Assembly: GCA_013152215.1 (NCBI GenBank)
Contig: JAADGT010000099.1
Span: 1 to 9,695 of the forward strand
Length of the DNA: 9,695 nt
DNA from: Deltaproteobacteria bacterium
Lineage (GTDB): Bacteria; Desulfobacterota; Deferrisomatia; Deferrisomatales; Deferrisomataceae
Direction: 5' to 3'
Shown here: positions 1 through 5,376 of the stretch, in pieces
Position numbering within the stretch: position 1 is the stretch's first letter
How the letters are laid out: the number at the start of each line of letters is the position of its first letter
Made by a program: the position numbers and the translations under genes
The notes under the pieces: model-generated
Seen by the model: only the letters and a program-made list of their open reading frames with translations
Told to the model about the DNA's origin: nothing
Database searches by the model: none

Positions 1-929
1 TGAGGAAGGCCTGCGCCCGCACCCACAGGTCCCGCCTCTGGGTCAGCCGCTGGACCCCGTCCGCGATGTGGGCCGCATGCTCGGCCAAGCTCTCGGCCAG
101 GGTGGCCACCGCCCCCGGCGCCGAGGGGAGGAGGATCCCGAGCCCGGCCAGGATCAGTTCCTCGCTGGGGCTCTCCTCGATGCGCAGGGTGATCTCCAGC
201 GCCCCTTCCCGGTCCAAGTCGGGCCGGGCCCCGAGGCTCATCTCGATGCCGGCCACACAGGTCTCCACCTGGACGAGCTGGCCTTCGAGCCGGTCGAGCA
301 CGGACGTGGGCGCATCGGAGGCTTCCACCAGGGACTCGAAGAACCGAAGGAGGTTGGCGTGGTTTCCCTCGGCCAGGGCCAGGTCGAGCCAGAACCGAAG
401 GGCCTCGGGGTCCACCCGGAGCCGCCGGGCCATCTCCAGGTAGATCTGGGCCACCCGGGTCTCGTAGCCCACGGCCCGGGCCAGGTCGCACTGGATCCGG
501 TCGCCGATCCGGGGGCTCGGCAGCTCCACCTCCCGGATCCAGCACCGGACCAGCCCCTCCATGGTCGCCAGGAGGTCCCCGGCGGCGGGCGTCTTCGACA
601 GAAACGCGTTGGCCCCCAGGGCGTACGCCTCGGTCACGGTCTCCGGGCTGGCCGCCCCCGACAGCACGACCACGGGAACGGCGCGCAAACTCGGGTCTTC
701 CTTGATCTGGCGGACCAGTTCGAGCCCCGAACCGTCCGGGAGGCCGAGGTCGGTCACCACCAGTTTGGGGAGGGCCCCCCCCTCCCGGATCCTGGCCAGG
801 GCGAGCCGTGCCTCGGACAGGCTTCCGGCCGGCACGATGCGCCCCTCGAAACCGATCTTCCGAAACACCGCCTCGGCCAGCCGGATGAGACCGGGCTCGT
901 CCTCCACGTACAGGATCGTCTCGCTCATC
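1..929 (-). CDS. Response regulator: CheY-like receiver fused to a ferritin/rubrerythrin-like helical domain (partial, 3' end outside window)
   Basis: The reading frame starts at the ATG at 929-927, preceded by a GAGGGGG ribosome-binding site, and stays open for 309 codons to the window edge, so the C-terminus is missing. Residues 1-125 form a receiver domain with the acidic pocket E9-D10, the phosphoacceptor D60 in VVTDLGLPDG, S90 as the conserved Ser/Thr and K112. There is no recognisable DNA-binding domain. Residues about 145-300 are helical and resemble a ferritin-like/rubrerythrin fold: E156 in YETRVAQIYLEMA, then AEGNH giving an E187-x-x-H190 motif, then E222, a RIEES motif (E251/E252 region) and a final helix with E283, H284 and H287. 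The first half-site is canonical; the second is degenerate. The inferred role is phosphorylation-controlled signalling linked to a di-iron or helical sensor/output module. The receiver call is secure; the ferritin-like call rests on motif pattern only. The gene is divergent from the glycosyltransferase with a 96 bp gap. Confidence 0.85.
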
Positions 930-1025
930 GGCACACCCCCTCGCGTCTCGGTGCCCCCGACCCTGCGTCACGGACGCGGGCGGACGCTTGACCCCACGCT
1001 ACCACAGCCCCTGGGGAAGGCAAGC

Positions 1026-1700
1026 GTGCCCGCCGTGGACATCCTCATGCCGTTTCGGAACGCGGGGCCGTGGATCGCCCAGGCCTGGCAGAGCCTGCGG
1101 CGCCAGCGGTTCACCGACTGGCGCCTGATCGCGGTGGACGACCACAGCCGCGACGCCTCGGTCGAGGTTTTGGTTCGAGCGGCCGGGGGCGACCGGAGAT
1201 TGACCCTGATCTCCGGGGCCGGTCGGGGGGTCGCGGCCGCCCTGAACCGGGCGCTGGGGGAGGTGTCGGCACCGGTGGTGGCCCGCATGGACGCCGACGA
1301 CCTGTGCCATCCCGACCGGCTGGGGGCGTTGATGGAGGCCCTGGAGCGGAACCCCTCCTGGCAGGCGGTGGGGAGCCGGGTCCGGCTGTTCCCGGCGGCC
1401 CGGGTGTCCGAGCGTATGGCCTCGTACCTGCGGTGGCAGAACCGCCTGCTCCTTCCCGATCAGATCGCCCGGGAGCGGTACGTGGAGTGCACCGTGACCC
1501 ATGCCACCCTGGCGGTCCGAACGGAGGCCCTGGCGGCGGCAGGCGGATGGTGGGAGGGAGACGGCCCCGAAGACCTGGACCTCTTGCTGCGGTGGCACCG
1601 CCTGGGATACCGGGTCGGCAAGGTGCCCGGGGTCCTGTACCTGTGGCGGGAGCACCCGGGCCGTCGGCGCGGATGGGGGCCGGGGCGTTCCGGGCCGTGA
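1026..1700 (+). CDS. Family 2 glycosyltransferase, catalytic part (probably frameshifted)
   Basis: This frame encodes a GT-A fold glycosyltransferase, which transfers a sugar from a nucleotide-sugar donor to an acceptor glycan, lipid or protein; donor and acceptor cannot be told. The GTG start at 1026 follows a GGGGAAGG ribosome-binding site and opens with the typical PAVDILMPFRN strand. Residues 38-39 are the nucleotide-binding DD in VDDHSRD, residues 89-92 are the metal-binding DADD (a DXD motif) followed by HPDR, and residues 180-190 hold GPEDLDLLLRW, the usual ED motif with the catalytic-base region. The frame then loses sense after WREHPGR and stops at residue 224. The C-terminal domain expected in this subfamily continues in another frame (entry at 1673-1969). 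Rejoined, the protein would be about 314 residues, a normal size. There is no signal peptide, so it is probably cytoplasmic. Confidence 0.85.
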   Translation: MPAVDILMPFRNAGPWIAQAWQSLRRQRFTDWRLIAVDDHSRDASVEVLVRAAGGDRRLTLISGAGRGVAAALNRALGEVSAPVVARMDADDLCHPDRLGALMEALERNPSWQAVGSRVRLFPAARVSERMASYLRWQNRLLLPDQIARERYVECTVTHATLAVRTEALAAAGGWWEGDGPEDLDLLLRWHRLGYRVGKVPGVLYLWREHPGRRRGWGPGRSGP

Positions 1701-1969
1701 AGGCCCGCCACCTGGCCGCCGAGCTGGCGTCCCTTGGCATCGGGCACGCCGCCGTGTTCGGCCGGGGGCAGACCCTGGCCGCTTGGACCCGGGCCCTTCG
1801 GTCCCGCGGTCTGGGGGTGAGGGGGGTCGAGTGGAAACCGGGCACCGCAGAGGTCCGGTGGGAGGGGATGGCGCTGTTCTGTTTCGGGTCGGCGCCGGTG
1901 CGCGACCGAGTGCGACGGTGTGTGGCGGCCGACATGCGGGAGGGGCAGGATTACCTGTTCGTGGCCTGA
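1673..1969 (+). pseudogene. C-terminal domain of the same glycosyltransferase, in a shifted frame
   Basis: This frame (ATG at 1673, or GTG at 1697 overlapping the upstream TGA as GTGA) encodes about 98 residues that complete the glycosyltransferase. It begins AFRAVKARHLA, the linker expected after the WREHPGR segment. It continues with a small Rossmann-like half-domain (HAAVFGRGQTLAAWTRALRS, then a second strand ALFCFGSAPVRDRV) and ends in GQDYLFVA, a typical ending for deltaproteobacterial GT2 proteins with an NAD-binding-like tail. Going from the catalytic frame to this one is equivalent to a missing base (or two extra bases) near the G-rich stretch at about 1675-1686. It could be a real frameshift mutation, a sequencing error in a G run, or a separately translated, coupled product through the GTGA overlap. 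A frameshift in one gene is the simplest reading. Its end overlaps the convergent small gene by 19 bp. Confidence 0.7.
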
Positions 1970-2145
1970 TCCTTCGGATCGGGGCGCCCCTTCCGGCAGG
2001 CGCGGCAGGCCTGGCACCGGGCCTCGGGGCACCACTGGCAGCAGTAGCACTCGGGGCAGGGGTGCTTCTTGGCGCCCCCGCCGGCCGGTACGTACAGCCG
2101 GCCGGGGAGGGTCCCGGCGGGGCGAAACGAGGAGTCGTCGGTCAT
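1951..2145 (-). CDS. Small cysteine-rich protein, putative metal-binding
   Basis: This 64-residue frame has eight cysteines packed between residues 30 and 50 in the order C-x2-C-x-C-C-x2-C-x4-C-x2-C-x2-C (core CPECYCCQWCPEARCQACR). That density and regular CxxC spacing are hard to get by chance and suggest binding of zinc or an iron-sulfur cluster. There is no signal peptide or membrane segment; the N-terminal 25 residues are low in complexity and the tail is basic/polar. The start at 2145 is the only ATG and has no clear ribosome-binding site, which weakens the call. It is convergent with the glycosyltransferase and overlaps its last 19 bp. The function is unknown; it could be a small zinc-ribbon-like protein, or the frame could be a GC-rich artefact. 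Confidence 0.5.
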   Translation of the reverse strand: MTDDSSFRPAGTLPGRLYVPAGGGAKKHPCPECYCCQWCPEARCQACRACRKGRPDPKDQATNR

Positions 2146-2175
2146 GGCGTACCGGTCAACGGATCGAGGGAACGG

Positions 2176-2191
2176 GGATCGGCGCCGATCC
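2176..2191. repeat. Perfect 16-bp palindrome upstream of the tRNA promoter
   Basis: GGATCGGC is followed directly by its reverse complement GCCGATCC. A direct copy of the related word AACGGATCG lies at 2158-2166. The two palindrome arms sit in AACGG(GG)ATCGGC and GCCGATCCGTT, so the same word occurs three times in 37 bp, once inverted. It lies between the start of the minus-strand cysteine-rich gene and the tRNA -35 box, where an operator could serve either. No protein partner can be named. Confidence 0.45.
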
Positions 2192-2211
2192 GTTCGGGGG
2201 AAACTTTGGCG

Positions 2212-2239
2212 TTGACACGGGGGGGCGGATGCCTATAAT
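2212..2239 (+). promoter_or_regulatory. Sigma-70 promoter of the tRNA-Gly gene
   Basis: A perfect TTGACA (-35) at 2212-2217 and a perfect TATAAT (-10) at 2234-2239 are separated by 16 bp. The predicted transcription start near 2246 leaves a short leader before the tRNA at 2259. A full-consensus promoter fits a highly expressed stable RNA and stands out in this GC-rich background. Confidence 0.93.
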
Positions 2240-2258
2240 CATCAACCTTCCCAACGGT

Positions 2259-2334
2259 GCGGGCGTAACTCAGCTGGTAGAGTATCAGCTTCCCAAGCTG
2301 AGAGTCGCGGGTTCGAATCCCGTCGCCCGCTCCA
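2259..2334 (+). tRNA. tRNA-Gly (anticodon CCC)
   Basis: The 76-nt cloverleaf folds completely. The acceptor stem is GCGGGCG/CGCCCGC, the D-stem ACTC/GAGT, the anticodon stem TCAGC/GCTGA with loop TTCCCAA, the variable loop GAGTC, and the T-arm GCGGG-TTCGAAT-CCCGT with one G-U pair. The discriminator is T and the CCA end is encoded. The anticodon CCC at 2292-2294 reads GGG codons, so the tRNA carries glycine. It has its own promoter and terminator and is a single-gene unit. Confidence 0.97.
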
Positions 2335-2344
2335 CGACGACGAA

Positions 2345-2375
2345 AGGCGCCGCCCCTCGGGAGCGGCGCCTTTTT
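2345..2375 (+). terminator. Rho-independent terminator after tRNA-Gly, possibly bidirectional
   Basis: AGGCGCCGC (2345-2353) pairs with GCGGCGCCT (2363-2371), with a further CCC/GGG pairing in the loop, followed by TTTTT on the plus strand. On the minus strand the same hairpin ends in TTT and lies about 30 bp beyond the stop of the TlpA operon, so it may also stop that transcript. Confidence 0.9.
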
Positions 2376-2402
2376 CCGTTCCGGCGGAAGCGGGTGCCGG
2401 CC

Positions 2403-2975
2403 TCAGCCCTTGCCGAGGGCCTTGCGGATGACGGCCTCGATCTTCTCCGGCTCCTCGCGGCCCACGTGGGTCCACAGCACCTTGCCCTCCTTGTCCACCA
2501 GCACCAGGCTCGGGGTGCCGGCGACACCGTAGGCGTCCGCGGTCTTGTAGCTCACCCCCTCGATCTCCTCCCACAGCACGCGGAACGAGAAGCCGTTGGA
2601 GTCCATGTACCGGCGAACCGCCTTCGCGAGCTTGGGGCCGTCGAGGTTGATGGCCAACATCTCGAACCCCTGGTCCTGGTACTTTTTCAAAATCTGGTCC
2701 AACAGGGGAATCTCTTCGCGGCACGGGCCGCAGAAGAACGACCAGAAGGTGAGAAGCACCGCCTTCCGGCCCCGGAACTGCTCCAGGCTCACCGTGTTGC
2801 CGTCCAGATCCTTCAGCGTGAACGGCAACGCCTCGGACCCCACCGCCAGCAGGCCGTTGGAGTCCACCCTCTTCCCTTTCAGGGCCGTGGCCTCAGCGGC
2901 GGCCGCAGGGGTCAGGGGGACGACCGTGGCGGCCAGCACGGCCGCGATCACCAGAGAAATCAAGGAACGCTTCAT
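2403..2975 (-). CDS. TlpA-family periplasmic thioredoxin, CGPC active site
   Basis: This 190-residue protein begins with a Sec signal peptide (MKRSLISLVIAAVLAA..., cleavage after AAAA near residue 27), so the enzyme is periplasmic, soluble or membrane-tethered. A thioredoxin fold of the TlpA/ResA/AhpC-TSA type follows. Strand AVLLTFWSFF leads into the redox motif C82-G-P-C85, and VAGTPSLVLVD carries the cis-proline P155 opposite the active site. The start is an ATG with AGGAG eight bases upstream. Family members exchange disulfides with periplasmic partners, often keeping apocytochrome CXXCH cysteines reduced for heme attachment. The partner here is unknown, but the cytochromes in the same window make that role plausible. 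It is the second gene of a minus-strand pair, 33 bp after the next TlpA-like gene, and a hairpin terminator lies downstream. Confidence 0.92.
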   Translation of the reverse strand: MKRSLISLVIAAVLAATVVPLTPAAAAEATALKGKRVDSNGLLAVGSEALPFTLKDLDGNTVSLEQFRGRKAVLLTFWSFFCGPCREEIPLLDQILKKYQDQGFEMLAINLDGPKLAKAVRRYMDSNGFSFRVLWEEIEGVSYKTADAYGVAGTPSLVLVDKEGKVLWTHVGREEPEKIEAVIRKALGKG

Positions 2976-3008
2976 CGCGCGTGACTCCTTGCCGAGGGGG
3001 TTGGGGGA

Positions 3009-3536
3009 TCACTGCCCTGCGCCCAGGGCCTCCTTCACCTTTTGTTCGATCTCTTCCTCGTCGCCGGGCGAGTACCCCACGTGGTAGAAGATCACCTTGC
3101 CGTCCTTGTCGATCACCACGGTGGTGGGCAGCACGCTCACGCCGTACTTGGCCGCGACCTGCCGGCGTTTGTCGATCACGATCGGATAGGTCACCTTGAA
3201 GTCCAGGCCCTTCACGAACTTCTTGACCCGTCGGGTGCCGAAGCTGTCCAGGTCCACCCCCACCGCCACGAGCCCCTGGTCCTTGTACCGGTTGTAGATG
3301 TCCACCAGCTTCGGCATCTCCTGGATGCACGAGACGCAGTAGATGGACCAGAAGTCGAGAAGGATCGCGTTGGTGCCGATATAGGGGCCGAGGTCGAAGT
3401 CTCCGCCCGCCAGAAGGGGTGCGTTGAACGTGGGCGCGTCCGAGCCCGGCTGGGGTTTCTTGCCCGCACCGAACAGGGCCAGGGCGGGTTGGGCCAAACA
3501 GAGCAGCGCGACGAGGATCGTGCAGAGAAACCGCAA
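3009..3536 (-). CDS. TlpA-family periplasmic thioredoxin, unusual CVSC active site
   Basis: This 175-residue protein probably starts at TTG 3536, where GGAGG lies at the right distance and the signal peptide MRFLCTILVALLCLAQPALA begins at once. The open frame continues upstream to 3671, but that extension is basic and low in complexity and lacks a comparable ribosome-binding site. After cleavage near residue 20 a TlpA/redoxin fold follows: AILLDFWSIY, then C67-V-S-C70, then GVSVLPTTVVID with the cis-proline P137. The Val-Ser dipeptide between the cysteines differs from CGPC of the downstream gene and should shift the redox potential or partner choice. It is the first gene of the pair, with the -24/-12 promoter about 80 bp upstream. 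The two proteins may act as a relay or serve different substrates. Confidence 0.9.
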   Translation of the reverse strand: MRFLCTILVALLCLAQPALALFGAGKKPQPGSDAPTFNAPLLAGGDFDLGPYIGTNAILLDFWSIYCVSCIQEMPKLVDIYNRYKDQGLVAVGVDLDSFGTRRVKKFVKGLDFKVTYPIVIDKRRQVAAKYGVSVLPTTVVIDKDGKVIFYHVGYSPGDEEEIEQKVKEALGAGQ

Positions 3537-3614
3537 TGTGCTCCTCCGTGGAAGGAAAGGGTTGCGCCCCTCGCCACCCGGGTGAAGGGGCCGACCGAAA
3601 CTCCACCCCCGCCA

Positions 3615-3628
3615 GCAAGCATCGTGCC
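3615..3628 (-). promoter_or_regulatory. Sigma-54 (-24/-12) promoter for the TlpA pair
   Basis: Read on the minus strand the bases are CGGCACG-ATGC-TTGCT, against the sigma-54 consensus TGGCACG-N4-TTGCW. The invariant GG and GC are exactly 10 bp apart and only the first T differs. Transcription would start near 3603, leaving a leader of about 67 nt before the TTG start at 3536. Sigma-54 promoters need an enhancer-binding activator, so the pair would be switched on by a specific signal. Palindromes lie upstream at a suitable distance. Confidence 0.65.
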
Positions 3629-3643
3629 GCGGGGGTCGGCTTA

Positions 3644-3655
3644 GCTTGGCCAAGC
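3644..3655. promoter_or_regulatory. Perfect 12-bp palindrome between divergent genes
   Basis: GCTTGG is followed by CCAAGC with no spacer. It sits just upstream of the -24 box of the minus-strand promoter and about 130 bp before the ECF sigma gene. It is a candidate operator; the binding protein is unknown. Confidence 0.4.
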
Positions 3656-3662
3656 GGGAAAC

Positions 3663-3685
3663 CAAAGTCAAATGGGCGGACTTTG
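3663..3685. promoter_or_regulatory. Inverted repeat CAAAGTC-N9-GACTTTG, candidate activator site
   Basis: A perfect 7-bp dyad with a 9-bp spacer is centred about 70 bp upstream of the predicted sigma-54 start site, near where an enhancer-binding protein could bind. It is also about 100 bp before the ECF sigma gene, so it might serve either direction. Confidence 0.45.
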
Positions 3686-3716
3686 AGCGGCTGTCCCCTT
3701 GATCGGCCGGTGTGGT

Positions 3717-3734
3717 TCGGGGCTTTACCCCCGA
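3717..3734 (+). other. Hairpin in the presumed leader of the ECF sigma gene
   Basis: TCGGGG pairs with CCCCGA around a 6-base loop (CTTTAC), about 50 bp before the start codon. No T-run follows, so it is not a typical terminator. A role in mRNA stability or translation is possible but unsupported. Confidence 0.3.
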
Positions 3735-3783
3735 GACGGCACGCGGGTTGCTGCAGCGTCTCCCCAGGGGGGAGGATTCTGGA

Positions 3784-4437
3784 ATGAACGGCCCTCTTCG
3801 GTACCCGACTGCGCGGTTTCACGCTGACGAGGGTGTTTCGACGCACACGAGGTCCATGGACTCGCACGGATATTTCGACACGGATTCGGAGCTGGCGGTC
3901 CGGGCCCTGAACGGGGACCGGGACGCCTTCGCCTCCCTGATCGAGAAGTATCAGGGACCGATCTACCGGTTCGCCCTGCACTTCTTCCAGGATCCCTCCC
4001 GGGCCGAAGACGTGACCCAGGACACGTTCCTCCGGGCCTACCGGTTCCTCCACACGTACGATCCGTCCCGGCGGTTCGCCACCTGGCTGTTCACCATCGC
4101 ACGAAATCAGTGTATCGATCGGCACCGGGACAAGGTACGAAGGGACGAGGTGGACAGCGACAGCGTGAGCCCCCTGGCCCTGCTCGCGAGCCGGCCCCAG
4201 GCCGACCCCTTGGACCATCTGCTTCGGCGGGAGGACTGGAGCCGGCTGATGAGGACCCTTCGGGATCTGCCTGAGAAATACAAGACCCCTCTGGTACTGT
4301 GTTACCTGGAGGGGCTGCCTTATCAGGAGATCGCCGACATCGTGGGGATTTCTCTCAACAACGTGAAGATCCGGATCTTTCGGGCGAAGAAGATGATCCT
4401 GAAGCGGCTGGGTCTGCTCGATGGGGAGGGACCATGA
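3784..4437 (+). CDS. ECF-type sigma-70 family RNA polymerase sigma factor
   Basis: This protein directs RNA polymerase to a particular set of promoters. Taking ATG 3784 (GGAGG eight bases upstream) it has 217 residues. Region 2 covers about 48-118, with AFASLIEKYQ, the AEDVTQDTFLRAYRFL segment for core binding, and FATWLFTIARNQCIDRHR for -10 melting and recognition. Region 4 covers about 153-209, with LPEKYKTPLVLCYLEGLPYQEIADIVGIS as a helix-turn-helix and NNVKIRIFRAKKMI as the recognition helix. There is no sigma-1 or sigma-3 domain, as expected for ECF factors. The first 24 residues are poorly conserved-looking; the second ATG at 3856 would give the usual family length of about 193 residues, though its ribosome-binding site is too close. 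The stop overlaps the next start as ATGA, so the two are translationally coupled. A membrane zinc-finger protein about 1 kb downstream is a candidate anti-sigma. Confidence 0.93.
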   Translation: MNGPLRYPTARFHADEGVSTHTRSMDSHGYFDTDSELAVRALNGDRDAFASLIEKYQGPIYRFALHFFQDPSRAEDVTQDTFLRAYRFLHTYDPSRRFATWLFTIARNQCIDRHRDKVRRDEVDSDSVSPLALLASRPQADPLDHLLRREDWSRLMRTLRDLPEKYKTPLVLCYLEGLPYQEIADIVGISLNNVKIRIFRAKKMILKRLGLLDGEGP

Positions 4438-4943
4438 AACGGTGGTTGGCCGTGGGGCGGCTGGGACCGGGGAGCCTCGCCGGCACGTTGGAGGAGGTGC
4501 GTCTCCAAGCCCGGGCCGCGGGACTGTCGCAGGACCGGGTCCGGGAGGCGGAGGAGGCGTGTGAGGAGGCCGGGTTCTCGTCGGCCGAGACGGCAAGGGT
4601 TCTGCTGCTGTTGGCCCGGGCCCGGGTGGCCGGGCTCCCCGACCGAGACCTGTTGTCCAAGCTTCGGGAAGGGGTGGCGAAACGGGCGGGAACCGACGCC
4701 ATCCTCCGGGCCCTGGAGCGCCGCACCCTGACCCTGCGACGTGCGGCCGACGTGGTGGACCGTCTCACCTTGGAAGGGTTTCCCCCTGCCGACCGGTTCA
4801 CCGCGGTGGAGATGGTGGCCGACGCCCTGTGGGCGGGGGTGGAGAGCTCCCGCATCCTCCGGTCCGTCAGGGAGGACCGGCCCCTCGAGGGGGGGCTGCC
4901 CGACGTGCGGGTCGCCTTCCGCCGCTCGAAGCGCCCCCGCTGA
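4434..4943 (+). CDS. All-helical protein of unknown function coupled to the ECF sigma factor
   Basis: This 169-residue protein starts inside the sigma stop codon (ATGA), so it is very likely co-translated with the sigma factor. There is no signal peptide, membrane segment, cysteine pair or known catalytic motif; the predicted structure is almost wholly alpha-helical and rich in Arg, Ala and Leu. Three related helical units can be seen: around 45-69 (EAGFSSAETARVLLLLARARV), 67-95 (AGLPDRDLLSKLREGVAKRAG, then ILRAL) and 114-145 (EGFPPADRF... then ILRSV). Each opens with G-[FL]-[SP]. The LSKLREGVAKR segment recalls hypothetical deltaproteobacterial proteins with a 'KxxEGLAKG' motif, but that recollection is not a database result. 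Its position suggests it modulates the sigma factor. Function is otherwise unknown. Confidence 0.8.
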   Translation: MKRWLAVGRLGPGSLAGTLEEVRLQARAAGLSQDRVREAEEACEEAGFSSAETARVLLLLARARVAGLPDRDLLSKLREGVAKRAGTDAILRALERRTLTLRRAADVVDRLTLEGFPPADRFTAVEMVADALWAGVESSRILRSVREDRPLEGGLPDVRVAFRRSKRPR

Positions 4944-5100
4944 GGGGATGCGTAACCGCCTGCCGCCGCTCCGGTAGAGTCTACGCATTTCCTTCGAGCG
5001 GGAAAGCGCGTGGAAGCTCCTCTAGGCCGTGAGGCGGCCTGTTCGCGAAAAGGCAGCTTGCACCGACCCAACCCCGGGGTTTCGGCGGCAGGGCGTGGGT

Positions 5101-5216
5101 TTCAGGGGCCAGAATTCAGGGGACAGGAGCCAGAAAAAGGGCAAAGACACTGTGGCCAAAGCGACGCCGTGGGATCACGGCCCGTCCACTGTCACCTGTC
5201 CTCTGCCCCCTGATCC
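5101..5216. repeat. Imperfect long inverted repeat, probable dispersed repeat element
   Basis: TTCAGGGG occurs twice on the left (5101-5108 and 5115-5122), followed by ACAGGAGCCAG. The right side (5186-5216) reads, in reverse complement, as ATCAGGGGGCAGAGGACAGG, so the arms match imperfectly. Between them is a perfect hairpin GCCGTG-GGAT-CACGGC (5166-5181). This arrangement, with purine-rich CAGGGGACAGG-type words, resembles repeats scattered between genes in deltaproteobacterial genomes. Copy number cannot be seen from one window. Confidence 0.6.
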
Positions 5217-5262
5217 CCATGCCCCTCGATACCGTGAGGTGACGCCAAAGAGGCGTGGTCAT

Positions 5263-5328
5263 GCTTGGAACGCTTGGAAAGCAGGGAGGTTTTCCAGCCT
5301 CCTAGCCTCCCAGCGTCCTAGCATCCTA
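5263..5328. repeat. Short tandem repeats: GCTTGGAA x2 and GCNTCCYA x4
   Basis: GCTTGGAA is repeated at 5263-5270 and 5272-5279 (9-bp period). Then four 8-bp units, GCCTCCTA, GCCTCCCA, GCGTCCTA and GCATCCTA, run from 5297 to 5328. GGAAA/TTTCC (5276-5280 and 5291-5295) and GGGAGG/CCTCCC let the left and right parts fold on each other. It looks like part of the same mobile or dispersed intergenic element. Confidence 0.65.
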
Positions 5329-5376
5329 GCGGGCCGAAGGCCCAAAGTTACTGGGAAGCGGAGGAAGGGGTAGAAC

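Larger units (their letters stand above)
4944..5376. other. 433-bp gene-free region with repeats and hairpins
   Basis: No convincing gene is seen; short open frames here are arginine/proline-rich and lack ribosome-binding sites. The stretch holds a 7-bp inverted repeat ATGCGTA/TACGCAT (4948-4954 and 4982-4988), a hairpin AGGCCG-TGAGG-CGGCCT (5024-5040), the long inverted repeat and tandem repeats listed separately, a hairpin ACGCC-AAAGA-GGCGT (5242-5256), and GGGCC-GAA-GGCCC (5331-5343) just before the next gene's ribosome-binding site. Any promoter for the gene at 5377 should lie here, but none is clear. Confidence 0.7.

Noticed and set aside
68..991. Long plus-strand open frames opposite the response regulator
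   Set aside because: They are Gly/Pro/Arg/His-rich with no domain sense and lie antisense to a frame with clear receiver motifs and a ribosome-binding site; they are high-GC artefacts.
1968..1980. GATCC-TTC-GGATC hairpin as a terminator for the glycosyltransferase
   Set aside because: The stem is only 5 bp, there is no T-run, and it lies within the convergent small gene.
2259..2400. tRNA-Gly as an integration (att) site of a mobile element
   Set aside because: No copy of the tRNA 3' end and no integrase gene are seen in the window.
3537..3671. N-terminal extension of the CVSC thioredoxin
   Set aside because: It would put 45 basic, low-complexity residues before the signal peptide and overlap the sigma-54 promoter; the TTG at 3536 has the better ribosome-binding site.
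2893..4596. A 567-codon minus-strand open frame
   Set aside because: It crosses the TlpA-like genes and the sigma gene in the wrong frame, is proline/arginine-rich, and has no recognisable domain.
5297..5328. A possible CRISPR array
   Set aside because: The units are 8 bp, contiguous and without spacers, with no cas genes nearby; they are simple tandem repeats.
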